9,087 nt of DNA from Chloroflexota bacterium (GTDB lineage Bacteria > Chloroflexota > Limnocylindria > Limnocylindrales > CSP1-4), in NCBI GenBank assembly GCA_021812735.1, contig JAKAMV010000344.1:1-9087 (forward strand), given 5' to 3'. The translations under genes and the position numbers were made by a program. The notes beneath the pieces are model-generated. The model worked only from the letters and a program-made list of their open reading frames with translations. It ran no database searches and was not told the DNA's origin. Shown here piece by piece: positions 1 through 5,068 of the stretch; the stretch's first letter is position 1, and each line of letters opens with the position of its first letter.

Positions 1-2
1 TG

Positions 3-116
3 CAGCCGGTGCCGCTGCCCGGGTTGCAGGCGGCCGGGGCGGACGTCGCACCGGACGGCGCCGTCACGGTGACCGTGCCGCCCCGGTCGGGGATCGTGCT
101 CCGGCCGGCCGGCTGA
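3..116 (+). CDS. C-terminal fragment of a protein entering from the left; possibly a glycoside hydrolase
   Basis: An open frame runs in from the left edge and ends at TGA 114-116, leaving about 37 C-terminal residues. The visible tail reads as a short beta-rich end, with ADVAPDGAVTVTVPPRSG followed by IVLRPAG and stop. An alternating hydrophobic strand followed by 'PPRSGIVLRP' resembles the last strand of the C-terminal beta-sandwich of family 13 alpha-amylase-type enzymes, which often end in a similar phrase. That family link is inference from a very short piece. Any other beta-sandwich enzyme or secreted protein could end this way. The catalytic part lies outside the window, so no active-site residue can be checked. 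Confidence 0.5.
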   Translation, partial: QPVPLPGLQAAGADVAPDGAVTVTVPPRSGIVLRPAG

Positions 117-121
117 CCGGC
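108..121 (+). terminator. Possible hairpin at the end of the left-edge gene
   Basis: GCCGG (108-112) and CCGGC (117-121) can pair around a 4-nt loop that contains the stop codon. There is no following T-tract, so this is at best a weak GC-type terminator and may be chance in such GC-rich DNA. Confidence 0.2.
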
Positions 122-132
122 TGCCTGCCCGC

Positions 133-164
133 CCGGGCGCCCGGCCGTCGCGACGGGCGGCCGC
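133..164. repeat. Abutting perfect palindromes upstream of the methyltransferase-like gene
   Basis: Two 12-bp perfect palindromes lie back to back: CCGGGCGCCCGG (133-144) and CCGTCGCGACGG (145-156). They are followed directly by the 8-bp palindrome GCGGCCGC (157-164). The decamer GGCCGTCGCG at 143-152 also recurs at 174-183, just before the putative -10 box at 184. They could be a termination structure for the left gene or operator sites for the right one. Chance palindromes are common at this base composition. Confidence 0.3.
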
Positions 165-183
165 GCAGGGACGGGCCGTCGCG

Positions 184-189
184 TATCCT
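184..189 (+). promoter_or_regulatory. Putative -10 box TATCCT, leaderless arrangement
   Basis: TATCCT ends 8 nt before the GTG at 198, so a start site 7-9 nt downstream would fall on or next to the start codon. No convincing -35 element is visible. The same type of box precedes several other genes in the window. Confidence 0.5.
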
Positions 190-197
190 CCTCGCTC

Positions 198-854
198 GTG
201 GCCGACCTTCCGTTCAACCTGCCCGATCCGCTGGCCCGGCGCCTCCGGGCGGCTGCCGATGCCGAGGGCAAGATCGTCCGGGCGCTCGAGGCGCTCGGAC
301 CTCTCGCCGGCCGTGACGTGGCGCTGGTGGGCGTGCCCGGCGGGCCGCTGCGGGACCGCCTGGCGGCCACGGGCCTCCGCCCGCACGACCTGGCCGCGTC
401 CGAGCCCGCGCGGCTCGCCCTGCCCGATTCGAGCGTCGATGTCGTCATCGCCCCCTGGGGCGCCTTCGACGGCGCGAGCGCGGCCGACCTGCGCGAGGCG
501 GACCGCGTGCTGCGGCCCGGAGGCCGCCTGCTCGTCGTCCACGACTACGGGCGCGACGACGTGTCGTCGCTCGCGGACGCCGCCGCCCCGCAGTACCGCG
601 AGTGGAGCCACCGCATGGGTCCCTTCCTGCGTGGCGGCGGGTTCCGGATCCGGGTCCTGCACTGCTTCTGGACGTTCCCGTCGGTGGAGGACGGGCAGGC
701 GTTCCTGGCCGAGGCCTTCGGCGAGCGGGGTGCGGCGGTGGGCGCCGCGATGAGGCGGCCGCGGCTGTCCTGGAACGTCGCCGTCTACCACCGCTGGCGA
801 GGCGGCACCGCGCCCGAGGGCGCGACCCCCGCTGGGGACGGCGACCCGGCCTGA
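198..854 (+). CDS. Divergent class I SAM-dependent methyltransferase-like protein
   Basis: The 218-residue protein has the outline of a small Rossmann-fold methyltransferase. Residues 40-50 (DVALVGVPGGP) stand where motif I should be. Residues 74-90 (LPDSSVDVVIAPWGAF) match the 'lpd.sfDvv' strand of motif IV. Residues 100-115 (EADRVLRPGGRLLVVHDY) match the 'RvLkPGG.l.v' motif. Motif I lacks the usual acidic residue and the GxGxG glycine pattern, so SAM binding may be altered. Residues 120-200 carry a Trp/Phe-rich stretch typical of the C-terminal lid. The substrate is unknown. The GTG start is chosen because a -10-like box sits 8 nt upstream and no Shine-Dalgarno sequence is visible, consistent with a leaderless transcript. 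The gene is probably monocistronic, since the next gene has its own box 11 nt after this stop. Methyltransferase fold likely; activity uncertain. Confidence 0.8.
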   Translation: MADLPFNLPDPLARRLRAAADAEGKIVRALEALGPLAGRDVALVGVPGGPLRDRLAATGLRPHDLAASEPARLALPDSSVDVVIAPWGAFDGASAADLREADRVLRPGGRLLVVHDYGRDDVSSLADAAAPQYREWSHRMGPFLRGGGFRIRVLHCFWTFPSVEDGQAFLAEAFGERGAAVGAAMRRPRLSWNVAVYHRWRGGTAPEGATPAGDGDPA

Positions 855-862
855 CCGGTGCC

Positions 863-871
863 TGCTACGCT
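863..871 (+). promoter_or_regulatory. Putative extended -10 promoter TGCTACGCT
   Basis: TG at 863-864 one base before TACGCT (866-871) matches the extended -10 form TGnTAnnnT. It ends 6 nt before ATG 878, again predicting a leaderless transcript. It lies in the 23-nt gap after the methyltransferase-like gene. Confidence 0.55.
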
Positions 872-877
872 CGACCC

Positions 878-1276
878 ATGAGCCCCAGCCAGCGCCCCGT
901 CCGCCACCGAGCGTCCGGTGCCGGGGCGGCGTCGGCTCGGCGCGGACCCAGCCTCGGGCCCGTGCGCGTCACGCCCGCCCGCGTGTTCCTCGCCATCGCC
1001 CTCGTCGGCGGGCTGGCGTTCGTCGCGTGGTCGCTCGTCGCCCGCGACGCCAACCAGGTGCCGATGATGGCGACCGGGTTCGCGGTCCTGGGGATCGTGA
1101 TGGGCATCGTGGCGATCGCGTCCGTGGGCCGGATCGTCAGCGCCGGCCGCGAGGGCCGAGACGGCCTCGCCGTGCTGACGGCCCTGGTGGGCGGGCTGGC
1201 CGCCGCCGCCGCCATGCTGCTGCTGGCCGGGGCCGCCATCCTGAGCCTCATCTGGAGCGGCACCAAGTCCGGCTGA
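878..1276 (+). CDS. Small membrane protein with three predicted helices
   Basis: A 132-residue protein of no family I recognise. Residues 1-32 are basic and Ser/Arg/Pro-rich (MSPSQRPVRHRASGAG, RRGPS), a likely cytoplasmic tail. Hydrophobic segments follow at about 35-55 (VFLAIALVGGLAFVAWSLV), 61-84 (ending before VGRIVSAGREGRDG) and 96-126 (Ala/Leu-rich). The basic loop between helices 2 and 3 (GRIVSAGREGRDG) should be cytoplasmic. No catalytic or metal-binding motif is visible. The frame stays open upstream to 602, inside the methyltransferase-like gene. ATG 878 is preferred because it is preceded by an extended -10 box and because the upstream translation is a low-complexity shadow of the other gene. 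Hypothetical protein; only the membrane location is supported. Confidence 0.75.
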   Translation: MSPSQRPVRHRASGAGAASARRGPSLGPVRVTPARVFLAIALVGGLAFVAWSLVARDANQVPMMATGFAVLGIVMGIVAIASVGRIVSAGREGRDGLAVLTALVGGLAAAAAMLLLAGAAILSLIWSGTKSG

Positions 1277-1363
1277 CGTTGTCGGTCGGCTCGCCGCCTC
1301 GCCCGGCTCGGCGCGCCCCCGCCCGCACCGGCTGGCGACCGACCGGGGCCGGCTCGGCCCGTT

Positions 1364-1372
1364 TGCTACACT
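1364..1372 (+). promoter_or_regulatory. Putative extended -10 promoter of tRNA-Glu
   Basis: TGCTACACT (1364-1372) is a good extended -10 element. Transcription would begin near 1379-1380, leaving a 5' leader of about 17 nt before the mature tRNA at 1397. No clear -35 is visible. It lies in the 120-nt gap 1277-1396, which otherwise shows no gene. Confidence 0.6.
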
Positions 1373-1396
1373 CGCCCGGCCCTCCGGGGCTGTCGT

Positions 1397-1473
1397 GCCC
1401 CCATCGTCTAGAGGCCTAGGACGCCGCCCTTTCAAGGCGGAGATCACCGGTTCGAATCCGGTTGGGGGTACCA
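1397..1473 (+). tRNA. tRNA-Glu (anticodon UUC)
   Basis: The full cloverleaf can be folded by eye. Acceptor arms GCCCCCA (1397-1403) and TGGGGGT (1463-1469) pair, with a G-U as the first pair. The D stem is GTCT/GGAC (1406-1409/1419-1422). The anticodon stem is CCGCC/GGCGG (1424-1428/1436-1440) with loop CTTTCAA, placing anticodon TTC at 1431-1433. A 5-nt variable loop follows. The T stem is ACCGG/CCGGT with the canonical loop TTCGAAT (1451-1457). Discriminator A1470 is followed by a genomically encoded CCA (1471-1473). The anticodon reads GAA and, by wobble, GAG. No T-rich terminator follows. Confidence 0.97.
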
Positions 1474-1579
1474 GGCCGTCGGGAGGCCCACGACCGCCCG
1501 CCAGGCTCCCCGTCGCGCCGCGGGAACCGCCCCCGGCTCCCCATCGCGCCCAGCCCCCGCGCCGTCGCCCCGCCTGCGT

Positions 1580-1585
1580 CATCCT
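1580..1585 (+). promoter_or_regulatory. Weak putative -10 box CATCCT
   Basis: CATCCT ends 6 nt before GTG 1592, the same geometry as the other leaderless genes here, but the first base departs from TANNCT and there is no extended TG. It sits in the 118-nt gap between the tRNA and the acetyltransferase gene, which holds nothing else I can support. Read-through from the tRNA promoter is an alternative. Confidence 0.3.
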
Positions 1586-1591
1586 TGCGCC

Positions 1592-2548
1592 GTGGCCATC
1601 GTCCCGCTCGAGTCTCGGCATGTGGCGGCCGCCGCGCGCCTCGTCGCCGACGGCGTGGCACAGCTCCGCCGCCACGTCCCGGCGCTCCCGGACGCGTGGG
1701 AGGACCCCGCAACGGTCGCGCGGTCCGTCGCCCGGCTGGTGGACCGAGGCGCCGGGCTGGCGGTCGAGGACGACGGCGAGCTCGTGGCGTTCCAGGCGGC
1801 GATCACGCTCGACGGGCACGGCGGGCGATGGGCCTACACGCCCGACATCGGGCACGCTGCGCCCGGCCCGCTGGGCGCCCGCCTCCGGGAGCGGCTGTAC
1901 GCGGAGCTGGCCGTCGGGTGGCTCGCGGCCGCCTGTCCGGAGCACGCCATCACCATTCCGGCCCAGGACGTCGAGACGCAGCAGGCGATGGCACGGCTGG
2001 GCTTCGGCCAGTACGTCATCGACCTGGTCGGCCGGCTCGAGCCCATCGATGCCGGGCCGCTGCCCGACGGCATCACGGTGCGGCGCGCCGGCGCTGCCGA
2101 TGCCGCGGCCGTGGCCGAGCTGGACGCCGCCCTGCGGCGCCACCTCCAGACATCGCCGATCTTCCTGCGCCTCGGGCCGGCCCCCTCGCCCGAGGTCGCC
2201 CGTCGCGATTTGGGGGACCCGGCCATCGCCACCATGCTCGCGGAGCGCGACGGGCGAGCGGTGGGCTATCTCCGCATCGGCCCGTGCGCGCAGGACGTGG
2301 CCATGGTGGTCCGCGACGCGTCCACGGCGAGCGTGACGGCGGCCTTCACGCGCGAGGAGCTGCGGGGCGCCGGCGTGGCGTCCCACCTGCTCGACGCCGG
2401 GCTCGCATGGGCCCGCGCGGCAGGATATGCCCGCTGGGCGGTGGACCACGAGTCGGCGAACCGACTGGCGGGGCGGTTCTGGGCGCGGCACGCCACCCCG
2501 GCCGCAGTGTCCATGCTGCGACGGCTCCCGCCCGGGCTGGTGCCCTGA
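1592..2548 (+). CDS. Tandem GNAT-family N-acetyltransferase
   Basis: A 318-residue protein built as two GNAT-like halves. The C-terminal half (about 161-318) begins with 'ITVRRAGAADAAAVAELD', the usual first strand and helix of the fold. It carries the acetyl-CoA pyrophosphate-binding loop at 248-265, TREELRGAGVASHL, with R258-G259-x-G261-x-A263 matching the R/QxxGxG/A motif, then 'YARWAVDHESANRLAGRFW' typical of the last strand and helix. The N-terminal half (about 1-150) has the start (PLESRHVAAAARLV) and the end of a GNAT fold ('ETQQAMARLGFGQYVIDL'), but the acetyl-CoA loop is not recognisable. The family transfers an acyl group from acyl-CoA to an amine. Substrate cannot be read from sequence; the tandem form recalls mycothiol synthase MshD, but I see no specific support for that. 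The GTG start is set by frame and by the weak upstream box; no Shine-Dalgarno is visible. Confidence 0.88.
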   Translation: MAIVPLESRHVAAAARLVADGVAQLRRHVPALPDAWEDPATVARSVARLVDRGAGLAVEDDGELVAFQAAITLDGHGGRWAYTPDIGHAAPGPLGARLRERLYAELAVGWLAAACPEHAITIPAQDVETQQAMARLGFGQYVIDLVGRLEPIDAGPLPDGITVRRAGAADAAAVAELDAALRRHLQTSPIFLRLGPAPSPEVARRDLGDPAIATMLAERDGRAVGYLRIGPCAQDVAMVVRDASTASVTAAFTREELRGAGVASHLLDAGLAWARAAGYARWAVDHESANRLAGRFWARHATPAAVSMLRRLPPGLVP

Positions 2549-2549
2549 C

Positions 2550-2583
2550 GGAGCGGATCCTCGGTGCGCCAGGCGTCCGCTCC
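2550..2583 (+). terminator. Stem-loop just after the acetyltransferase stop
   Basis: GGAGCGGA (2550-2557) pairs perfectly with TCCGCTCC (2576-2583), an 8-bp stem. Inside it CCT/AGG (2559-2561/2571-2573) can pair further. It begins 2 nt after the stop codon. There is no T-run after it, so if it terminates transcription it does so by a GC-stem mechanism or with Rho. Confidence 0.4.
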
Positions 2584-2610
2584 AGTCCGCGTTCCGCCCG
2601 CCGCCCGGGC

Positions 2611-2619
2611 TGGTATGCT
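2611..2619 (+). promoter_or_regulatory. Putative extended -10 promoter TGGTATGCT
   Basis: TGGTATGCT is an excellent extended -10 and ends 8 nt before ATG 2628, predicting a leaderless mRNA. No -35 consensus is visible. Confidence 0.6.
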
Positions 2620-2627
2620 CGCGGGCG

Positions 2628-2981
2628 ATGGAGATCATGGGCGTGGCGATCCGCACGATCGTCAGCGACAACATCGCCAAGCGCTGTGACGGCTGCCGTG
2701 AGGTCATCACCGGGACGCCCTGGCGCGTGAGCCTGCTCGACGTCGCGGCGCCCGAGGCGCCCGCCGGCTGGGCGGAGGCCGCGCCCGTCAACCCCGGACC
2801 CCACCAGTTCCACGGCGACCCAGCCTGCGTTCGCCGCTGGATGGCCGAACACGGCTACCGCCTCTGCCGTCGGGGCGAGGTGCGCGAGATCATGCGCCCG
2901 GTGGCGCTGCCGACGGACCCGCCGTCCTACGGCCTCTGCGACGGCCTCCATCGCGACGACCACGAGTTCGTCCCGGCCTGA
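2628..2981 (+). CDS. Small Cys/His-rich protein, possibly zinc-binding, function unknown
   Basis: A 117-residue protein that I do not recognise. The notable residues are C20-x2-C23 (KRCDGCREV) and, 38 residues later, H62-x4-C67 (QFHGDPACVRRW). This CxxC...HxxxxC spacing could ligate one zinc ion in a treble-clef-like fold. Further Cys/His occur at C80, C104, H108 and H112 (LCDGLHRDDH). The first strand 'GVAIRTIVSDNIAKRCDGC' and 'GTPWRVSLLDV' look like beta strands flanking the knuckle. The frame is open upstream to 2427, inside the acetyltransferase gene. ATG 2628 is preferred because a strong extended -10 lies 8 nt before it. An in-frame ATG four codons on (2637) is less likely. No operon partner overlaps it. 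Possible roles include nucleic-acid or protein binding, but nothing in the sequence decides this. Confidence 0.75.
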   Translation: MEIMGVAIRTIVSDNIAKRCDGCREVITGTPWRVSLLDVAAPEAPAGWAEAAPVNPGPHQFHGDPACVRRWMAEHGYRLCRRGEVREIMRPVALPTDPPSYGLCDGLHRDDHEFVPA

Positions 2982-3004
2982 CCCCCGGCTCGTCGTCGGC
3001 AGGC
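2976..3004 (+). terminator. Possible stem-loop at the end of the Cys/His protein gene
   Basis: GCCTG (2976-2980) and CAGGC (3000-3004) can pair, with a further CCG/CGG pair inside (2985-2987/2997-2999). The structure overlaps the stop codon and has no T-tract. Weak candidate. Confidence 0.25.
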
Positions 3005-3024
3005 GCCATCCCGTTCCGCCCCGG

Positions 3025-3033
3025 TGGTACACT
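3025..3033 (+). promoter_or_regulatory. Putative extended -10 promoter TGGTACACT of the HTH gene
   Basis: TGGTACACT is a strong extended -10. Transcription should start near 3040, giving a leader of about 80 nt before GTG 3121, unlike the leaderless genes around it. No -35 consensus is visible. Confidence 0.6.
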
Positions 3034-3054
3034 CGCGCCCGTTGGCCGGGCTTC

Positions 3055-3085
3055 GGTTCCTAGATTTGCCTATCTTCTGAGGACC
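3055..3085 (+). promoter_or_regulatory. Imperfect hairpin and 10-bp direct repeat in the HTH gene leader
   Basis: GGT-T-CCTAGA (3055-3064) pairs with TCT-G-AGGACC (3076-3085), nine base pairs with one bulged base on each strand and an 11-nt loop. An alternative pairing AGAT/ATCT (3062-3065/3072-3075) competes. The same stretch is a head-to-tail repeat: CCTAGATTTG (3059-3068) then CCTATCTTCT (3069-3078), sharing CCTA and the TT six bases on. It is markedly more A/T-rich than its surroundings. It may act as RNA structure or as a DNA operator for the gene's own BldC-like product; the sequence alone does not decide. Confidence 0.4.
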
Positions 3086-3094
3086 TTGGCGGCG

Positions 3095-3110
3095 CATGGA
3101 CGATTCCATG
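3095..3110 (+). promoter_or_regulatory. 6-bp dyad touching the Shine-Dalgarno of the HTH gene
   Basis: CATGGA (3095-3100) and TCCATG (3105-3110) are perfect inverted repeats around CGAT. The last base is the first G of the purine run that holds the ribosome binding site. It could form an RNA hairpin that tunes ribosome access or be a protein-binding dyad. Confidence 0.4.
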
Positions 3111-3111
3111 G

Positions 3112-3116
3112 GGAGG
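3112..3116 (+). promoter_or_regulatory. Ribosome binding site GGAGG that fixes the GTG start
   Basis: GGAGG within a longer purine run (3110-3117) lies 4 nt before GTG 3121. A clear Shine-Dalgarno here contrasts with the leaderless genes of the window and supports GTG as the start. Confidence 0.65.
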
Positions 3117-3120
3117 GCCT

Positions 3121-3921
3121 GTGACATCTGACCCGCCTCCGACCAGCCGCCCCCAGCCGGAGCGCCTTGCCCTGGGCGCCGCGAGTCGCCTGCTGGGCGT
3201 GGACCCGGACACGCTCCGCCGGTGGGCCGACGAGGGCCGCGTGCCCGCCTTCACGACGCCGGGCGGCCACCGCCGCTTCGAGCGATCGGCGCTGGAGCGC
3301 CTGGTCGAGGCGCGGCGAGCCGGGCCGGATGGCGGTCTCGCCCCGCTGGGCGCCGACCCCGGCCGCCTGTCGGCCGCGTACCGCCGGCGCTACAGCGAGG
3401 AGCACAGCCTGGTGCCGGACCCCCGCGCCCGAGTGCCGGCGTCGGATCGGGCGACCTTCCGCGAGATGGGTCGCCAACTGGTTGACGCACTGGTGCGCCA
3501 CCTCGACGAGACGGGCCCGGAGCGGGCGCTGGCGGAGCGCGACGCGACGGACCTCGCCCTGCGCCTGGGCGAGCGGCTGGCGAACTACGGCGTGCCGCTG
3601 GCGGACGGCGTGTCCATGTTCGTCTCGGCAAGGCGGCCGTTCCTCGCGGAACTGAGCGTGGTGGCCCGCCGACGCGGGGTGGAGGCAAGCCGCGTGGGGG
3701 ACCTGTACGACGCCGCCACGTGGCTTCTGGACCGCCTTCTGCTCGCGTTTGTGGCGGGCCACGACGCCGCCTCCCGAGCGGCGGGCGCACAGCGGCTCCA
3801 GATCGGTGACGCCGTCTCCGTGCCGGAGGACGAGGCAGGTATCGCGACCGTGACCGCTGCCGGCTCGGTGCCGACGGGGACGTCAGGGCCGCACCAGGGG
3901 AGGTCCGCACGCCGACCATGA
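3121..3921 (+). CDS. BldC/MerR-like (excisionase-type) DNA-binding protein with a helical C-terminal domain
   Basis: A 266-residue protein. Residues 15-63 are a winged helix-turn-helix of the BldC/excisionase type: 'LALGAASRLLGVDPDTLRRW', then 'ADEGRVPAFTTPGGHRRF' with the diagnostic GGHRR wing, then 'ERSALERLVE'. Classical MerR regulators continue with a coiled-coil and effector domain; BldC stops here. This protein instead has a linker and an all-helical region at about 84-202, including 'FREMGRQLVDALVRHL', 'ALRLGERLANYGVPLADGVSMFVSARR' and 'LYDAATWLLDRLLLAFVAGHD'. That region faintly recalls the helical N-terminal domains of RsbRD/PucR-type regulators, an unverified likeness. The last 60 residues look disordered. 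GTG 3121 is supported by a Shine-Dalgarno 4 nt upstream. Its stop overlaps the next gene's start (ATGA at 3918-3921), so the two are probably translationally coupled. It is likely a transcription regulator acting with the membrane protein. Confidence 0.87.
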   Translation: MTSDPPPTSRPQPERLALGAASRLLGVDPDTLRRWADEGRVPAFTTPGGHRRFERSALERLVEARRAGPDGGLAPLGADPGRLSAAYRRRYSEEHSLVPDPRARVPASDRATFREMGRQLVDALVRHLDETGPERALAERDATDLALRLGERLANYGVPLADGVSMFVSARRPFLAELSVVARRRGVEASRVGDLYDAATWLLDRLLLAFVAGHDAASRAAGAQRLQIGDAVSVPEDEAGIATVTAAGSVPTGTSGPHQGRSARRP

Positions 3922-5021
3922 GTGTCGTGATCCCGGCGCTGACCGCGCTGCTCGCCGCCGTCTTCACCGTGCTGCTGGTGGACCAGTGGCGGGACCGCCA
4001 CCACGGCTTCCAGCTCGCCTGGGCCGTCGGCACCCTGTGCTACACCCTCGGCTCGGGTGCCGAGGCCGTCGCGGCTGCCACCGGCTGGAGCGAGCCGCTC
4101 TACCGGACCTGGTACCTGGCGGGCGGCGTCATGACGGCAGCATGGCTCGGCCTGGGGACCGGGTTCCTCCTGGCGCGGACCCGCTTCGGCTACACGTACG
4201 CGGCGCTGTTCCTGCTGGGCGGCCTCATCGCCCTCGCCAGCGCGCTCAGCCCCAAGTACGCGGGTGCTGGCCCGCTGCCGCTCGCGTACGCGGGCGGCAC
4301 CCTCGTGGCCGCCGTGGCCGTGTTCGGGCTGGCCTACCGCTGGAGCGGGGCGTGGGTGCGGGTCGCGGCGGCCCTCGTGGCAGCGCTCACGCTCGCCGGC
4401 ATCGCCATCGCCGTCACGATGCCGCCCCTGCCCGCGCCGGGCTACTCCCTCAACGGGGCGGGCCAGCCGACCGGCGACGCGATGCCGGCATCGCTCCACG
4501 TCCTCGCCGTCGTGATGAACATCCCGGGCGGCATGGCGCTGCTGCTGGGCGCGGTCTTCTCGGCCTACGTGTTCATGCCCAAGCACCGCGTGGTGGCGTA
4601 CTCCCTGGACCGGGGCCAGCCCGCCGGGCGGCTCCTCGCCAACCTGCTGCTCGCCCTGCCGGCCATCGCGGTCAACCTGGTGGCGTCACTGCCTGCCGCG
4701 GCGCGCGACCTGCGGGCCGGCCGCCTCCACTCCCGCGTGCCGGCGACCCTGCTGATCGCGGCCGGCGCGCTCGTCCCCACCGCCACCGATTCGCTGAGCG
4801 TTGCCGGCGCCACGGCGATCAGCGCCATGGCCAGACTGGTGGGGATCGTGCTGCTGCTGGGCGGGTTCCTCGTCTCCACCGAGGTCTTCCGCGAGGTGCG
4901 GGTGCCGTTCACCTCGGTTCGGCTGGGTGCCACCGGGCGGGCACGGGCTCGCGAGCGCGATGCCGTCGCGGCCGTGGCGGCGGGAGCCCCCGCCGAGACG
5001 GGCGAGGCGGGCGGACACTAG
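3918..5021 (+). CDS. Multi-pass membrane protein, putative sensor without a kinase domain
   Basis: A 367-residue protein with about eight or nine hydrophobic segments, roughly at 4-22, 31-53, 64-86, 91-110, 120-140, 147-167, 190-212, 229-248 and a last long stretch near 275-311 that may hold two. Residues 60-86 (PLYRTWYLAGGVMTAAWLG then LGTGFLLAR) hold an aromatic 'WYL' signature in a helix pair. A polar loop with Pro/Gly runs at about 168-187. The soluble tail from about 315 is Ala/Arg/Glu-rich and too short for a histidine kinase; I see no H-box, N-box or glycine-rich ATP lid. The start overlaps the stop of the HTH gene by 4 nt, with GGGG-AGG about 12-20 nt upstream, so coupled translation is likely. 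I do not recognise the family. A sensor or transporter-like role is inferred only from its position between a DNA-binding protein and a response regulator. Confidence 0.85.
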   Translation: MSVVIPALTALLAAVFTVLLVDQWRDRHHGFQLAWAVGTLCYTLGSGAEAVAAATGWSEPLYRTWYLAGGVMTAAWLGLGTGFLLARTRFGYTYAALFLLGGLIALASALSPKYAGAGPLPLAYAGGTLVAAVAVFGLAYRWSGAWVRVAAALVAALTLAGIAIAVTMPPLPAPGYSLNGAGQPTGDAMPASLHVLAVVMNIPGGMALLLGAVFSAYVFMPKHRVVAYSLDRGQPAGRLLANLLLALPAIAVNLVASLPAAARDLRAGRLHSRVPATLLIAAGALVPTATDSLSVAGATAISAMARLVGIVLLLGGFLVSTEVFREVRVPFTSVRLGATGRARARERDAVAAVAAGAPAETGEAGGH

Positions 5022-5027
5022 GGGTCG

Positions 5028-5040
5028 GGCGGTCGCCGCC
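5028..5040 (+). terminator. Short GC hairpin between the membrane protein and response regulator genes
   Basis: GGCGG (5028-5032) and CCGCC (5036-5040) pair around a TCG loop, 7 nt after the stop at 5019-5021. A wider GGGGT/ACCCC pair (5021-5025/5050-5054) can enclose it. With no T-tract it could be a weak terminator or attenuator, or an operator near the -35 position of the next promoter. Confidence 0.3.
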
Positions 5041-5055
5041 GGGCTGGCCACCCCG

Positions 5056-5061
5056 TATCCT
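5056..5061 (+). promoter_or_regulatory. Putative -10 box TATCCT of the response regulator gene
   Basis: TATCCT ends 7 nt before ATG 5069, again a leaderless geometry. It suggests the response regulator can be transcribed separately from the HTH-membrane pair despite the 47-nt gap. Confidence 0.5.
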
Positions 5062-5068
5062 GTCGCCC

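Noticed and set aside
1416..1712. A - strand frame ending in NRIRTGDLRLERAAS
   Set aside because: This peptide is a well-known spurious annotation created by translating the antisense of a tRNA; here it maps to tRNA-Glu at 1397-1473.
1395..2336. A + strand frame beginning in the tRNA and running through the acetyltransferase gene
   Set aside because: It starts inside tRNA-Glu (FKAEITGSNPVGGT is the tRNA translated) and continues out of frame with a clear GNAT protein; the product is Arg/Ser/Pro-rich without domain structure.
785..2791. A very long open frame on the - strand (668 codons) spanning several genes
   Set aside because: It is antisense to four well-supported + strand features, including a tRNA. 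Long antisense frames are a common by-product of GC-rich codon use. Its translation is low in hydrophobic order and includes a phrase (TGFEPVISALKGRRP) recognisable as tRNA-Glu read backwards.
3071..3076. TATCTT as a second -10 box for the HTH gene
   Set aside because: It has a spacing mismatch for an extended TG and overlaps the direct repeat and hairpin; TGGTACACT at 3025-3033 is a far better match to the set.
3585..4586. A - strand frame of 333 codons opposite the membrane protein
   Set aside because: Composition is His/Arg/Gly/Glu-rich with no recognisable fold, while the + strand frame encodes an ordered series of membrane helices coupled to the HTH gene.
3986..5068. Upstream in-frame extension of the response regulator
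   Set aside because: The extension overlaps the membrane protein gene and translates to Arg/Gly/Pro-rich low-complexity sequence; the receiver domain and the -10 box both place the start at 5069.
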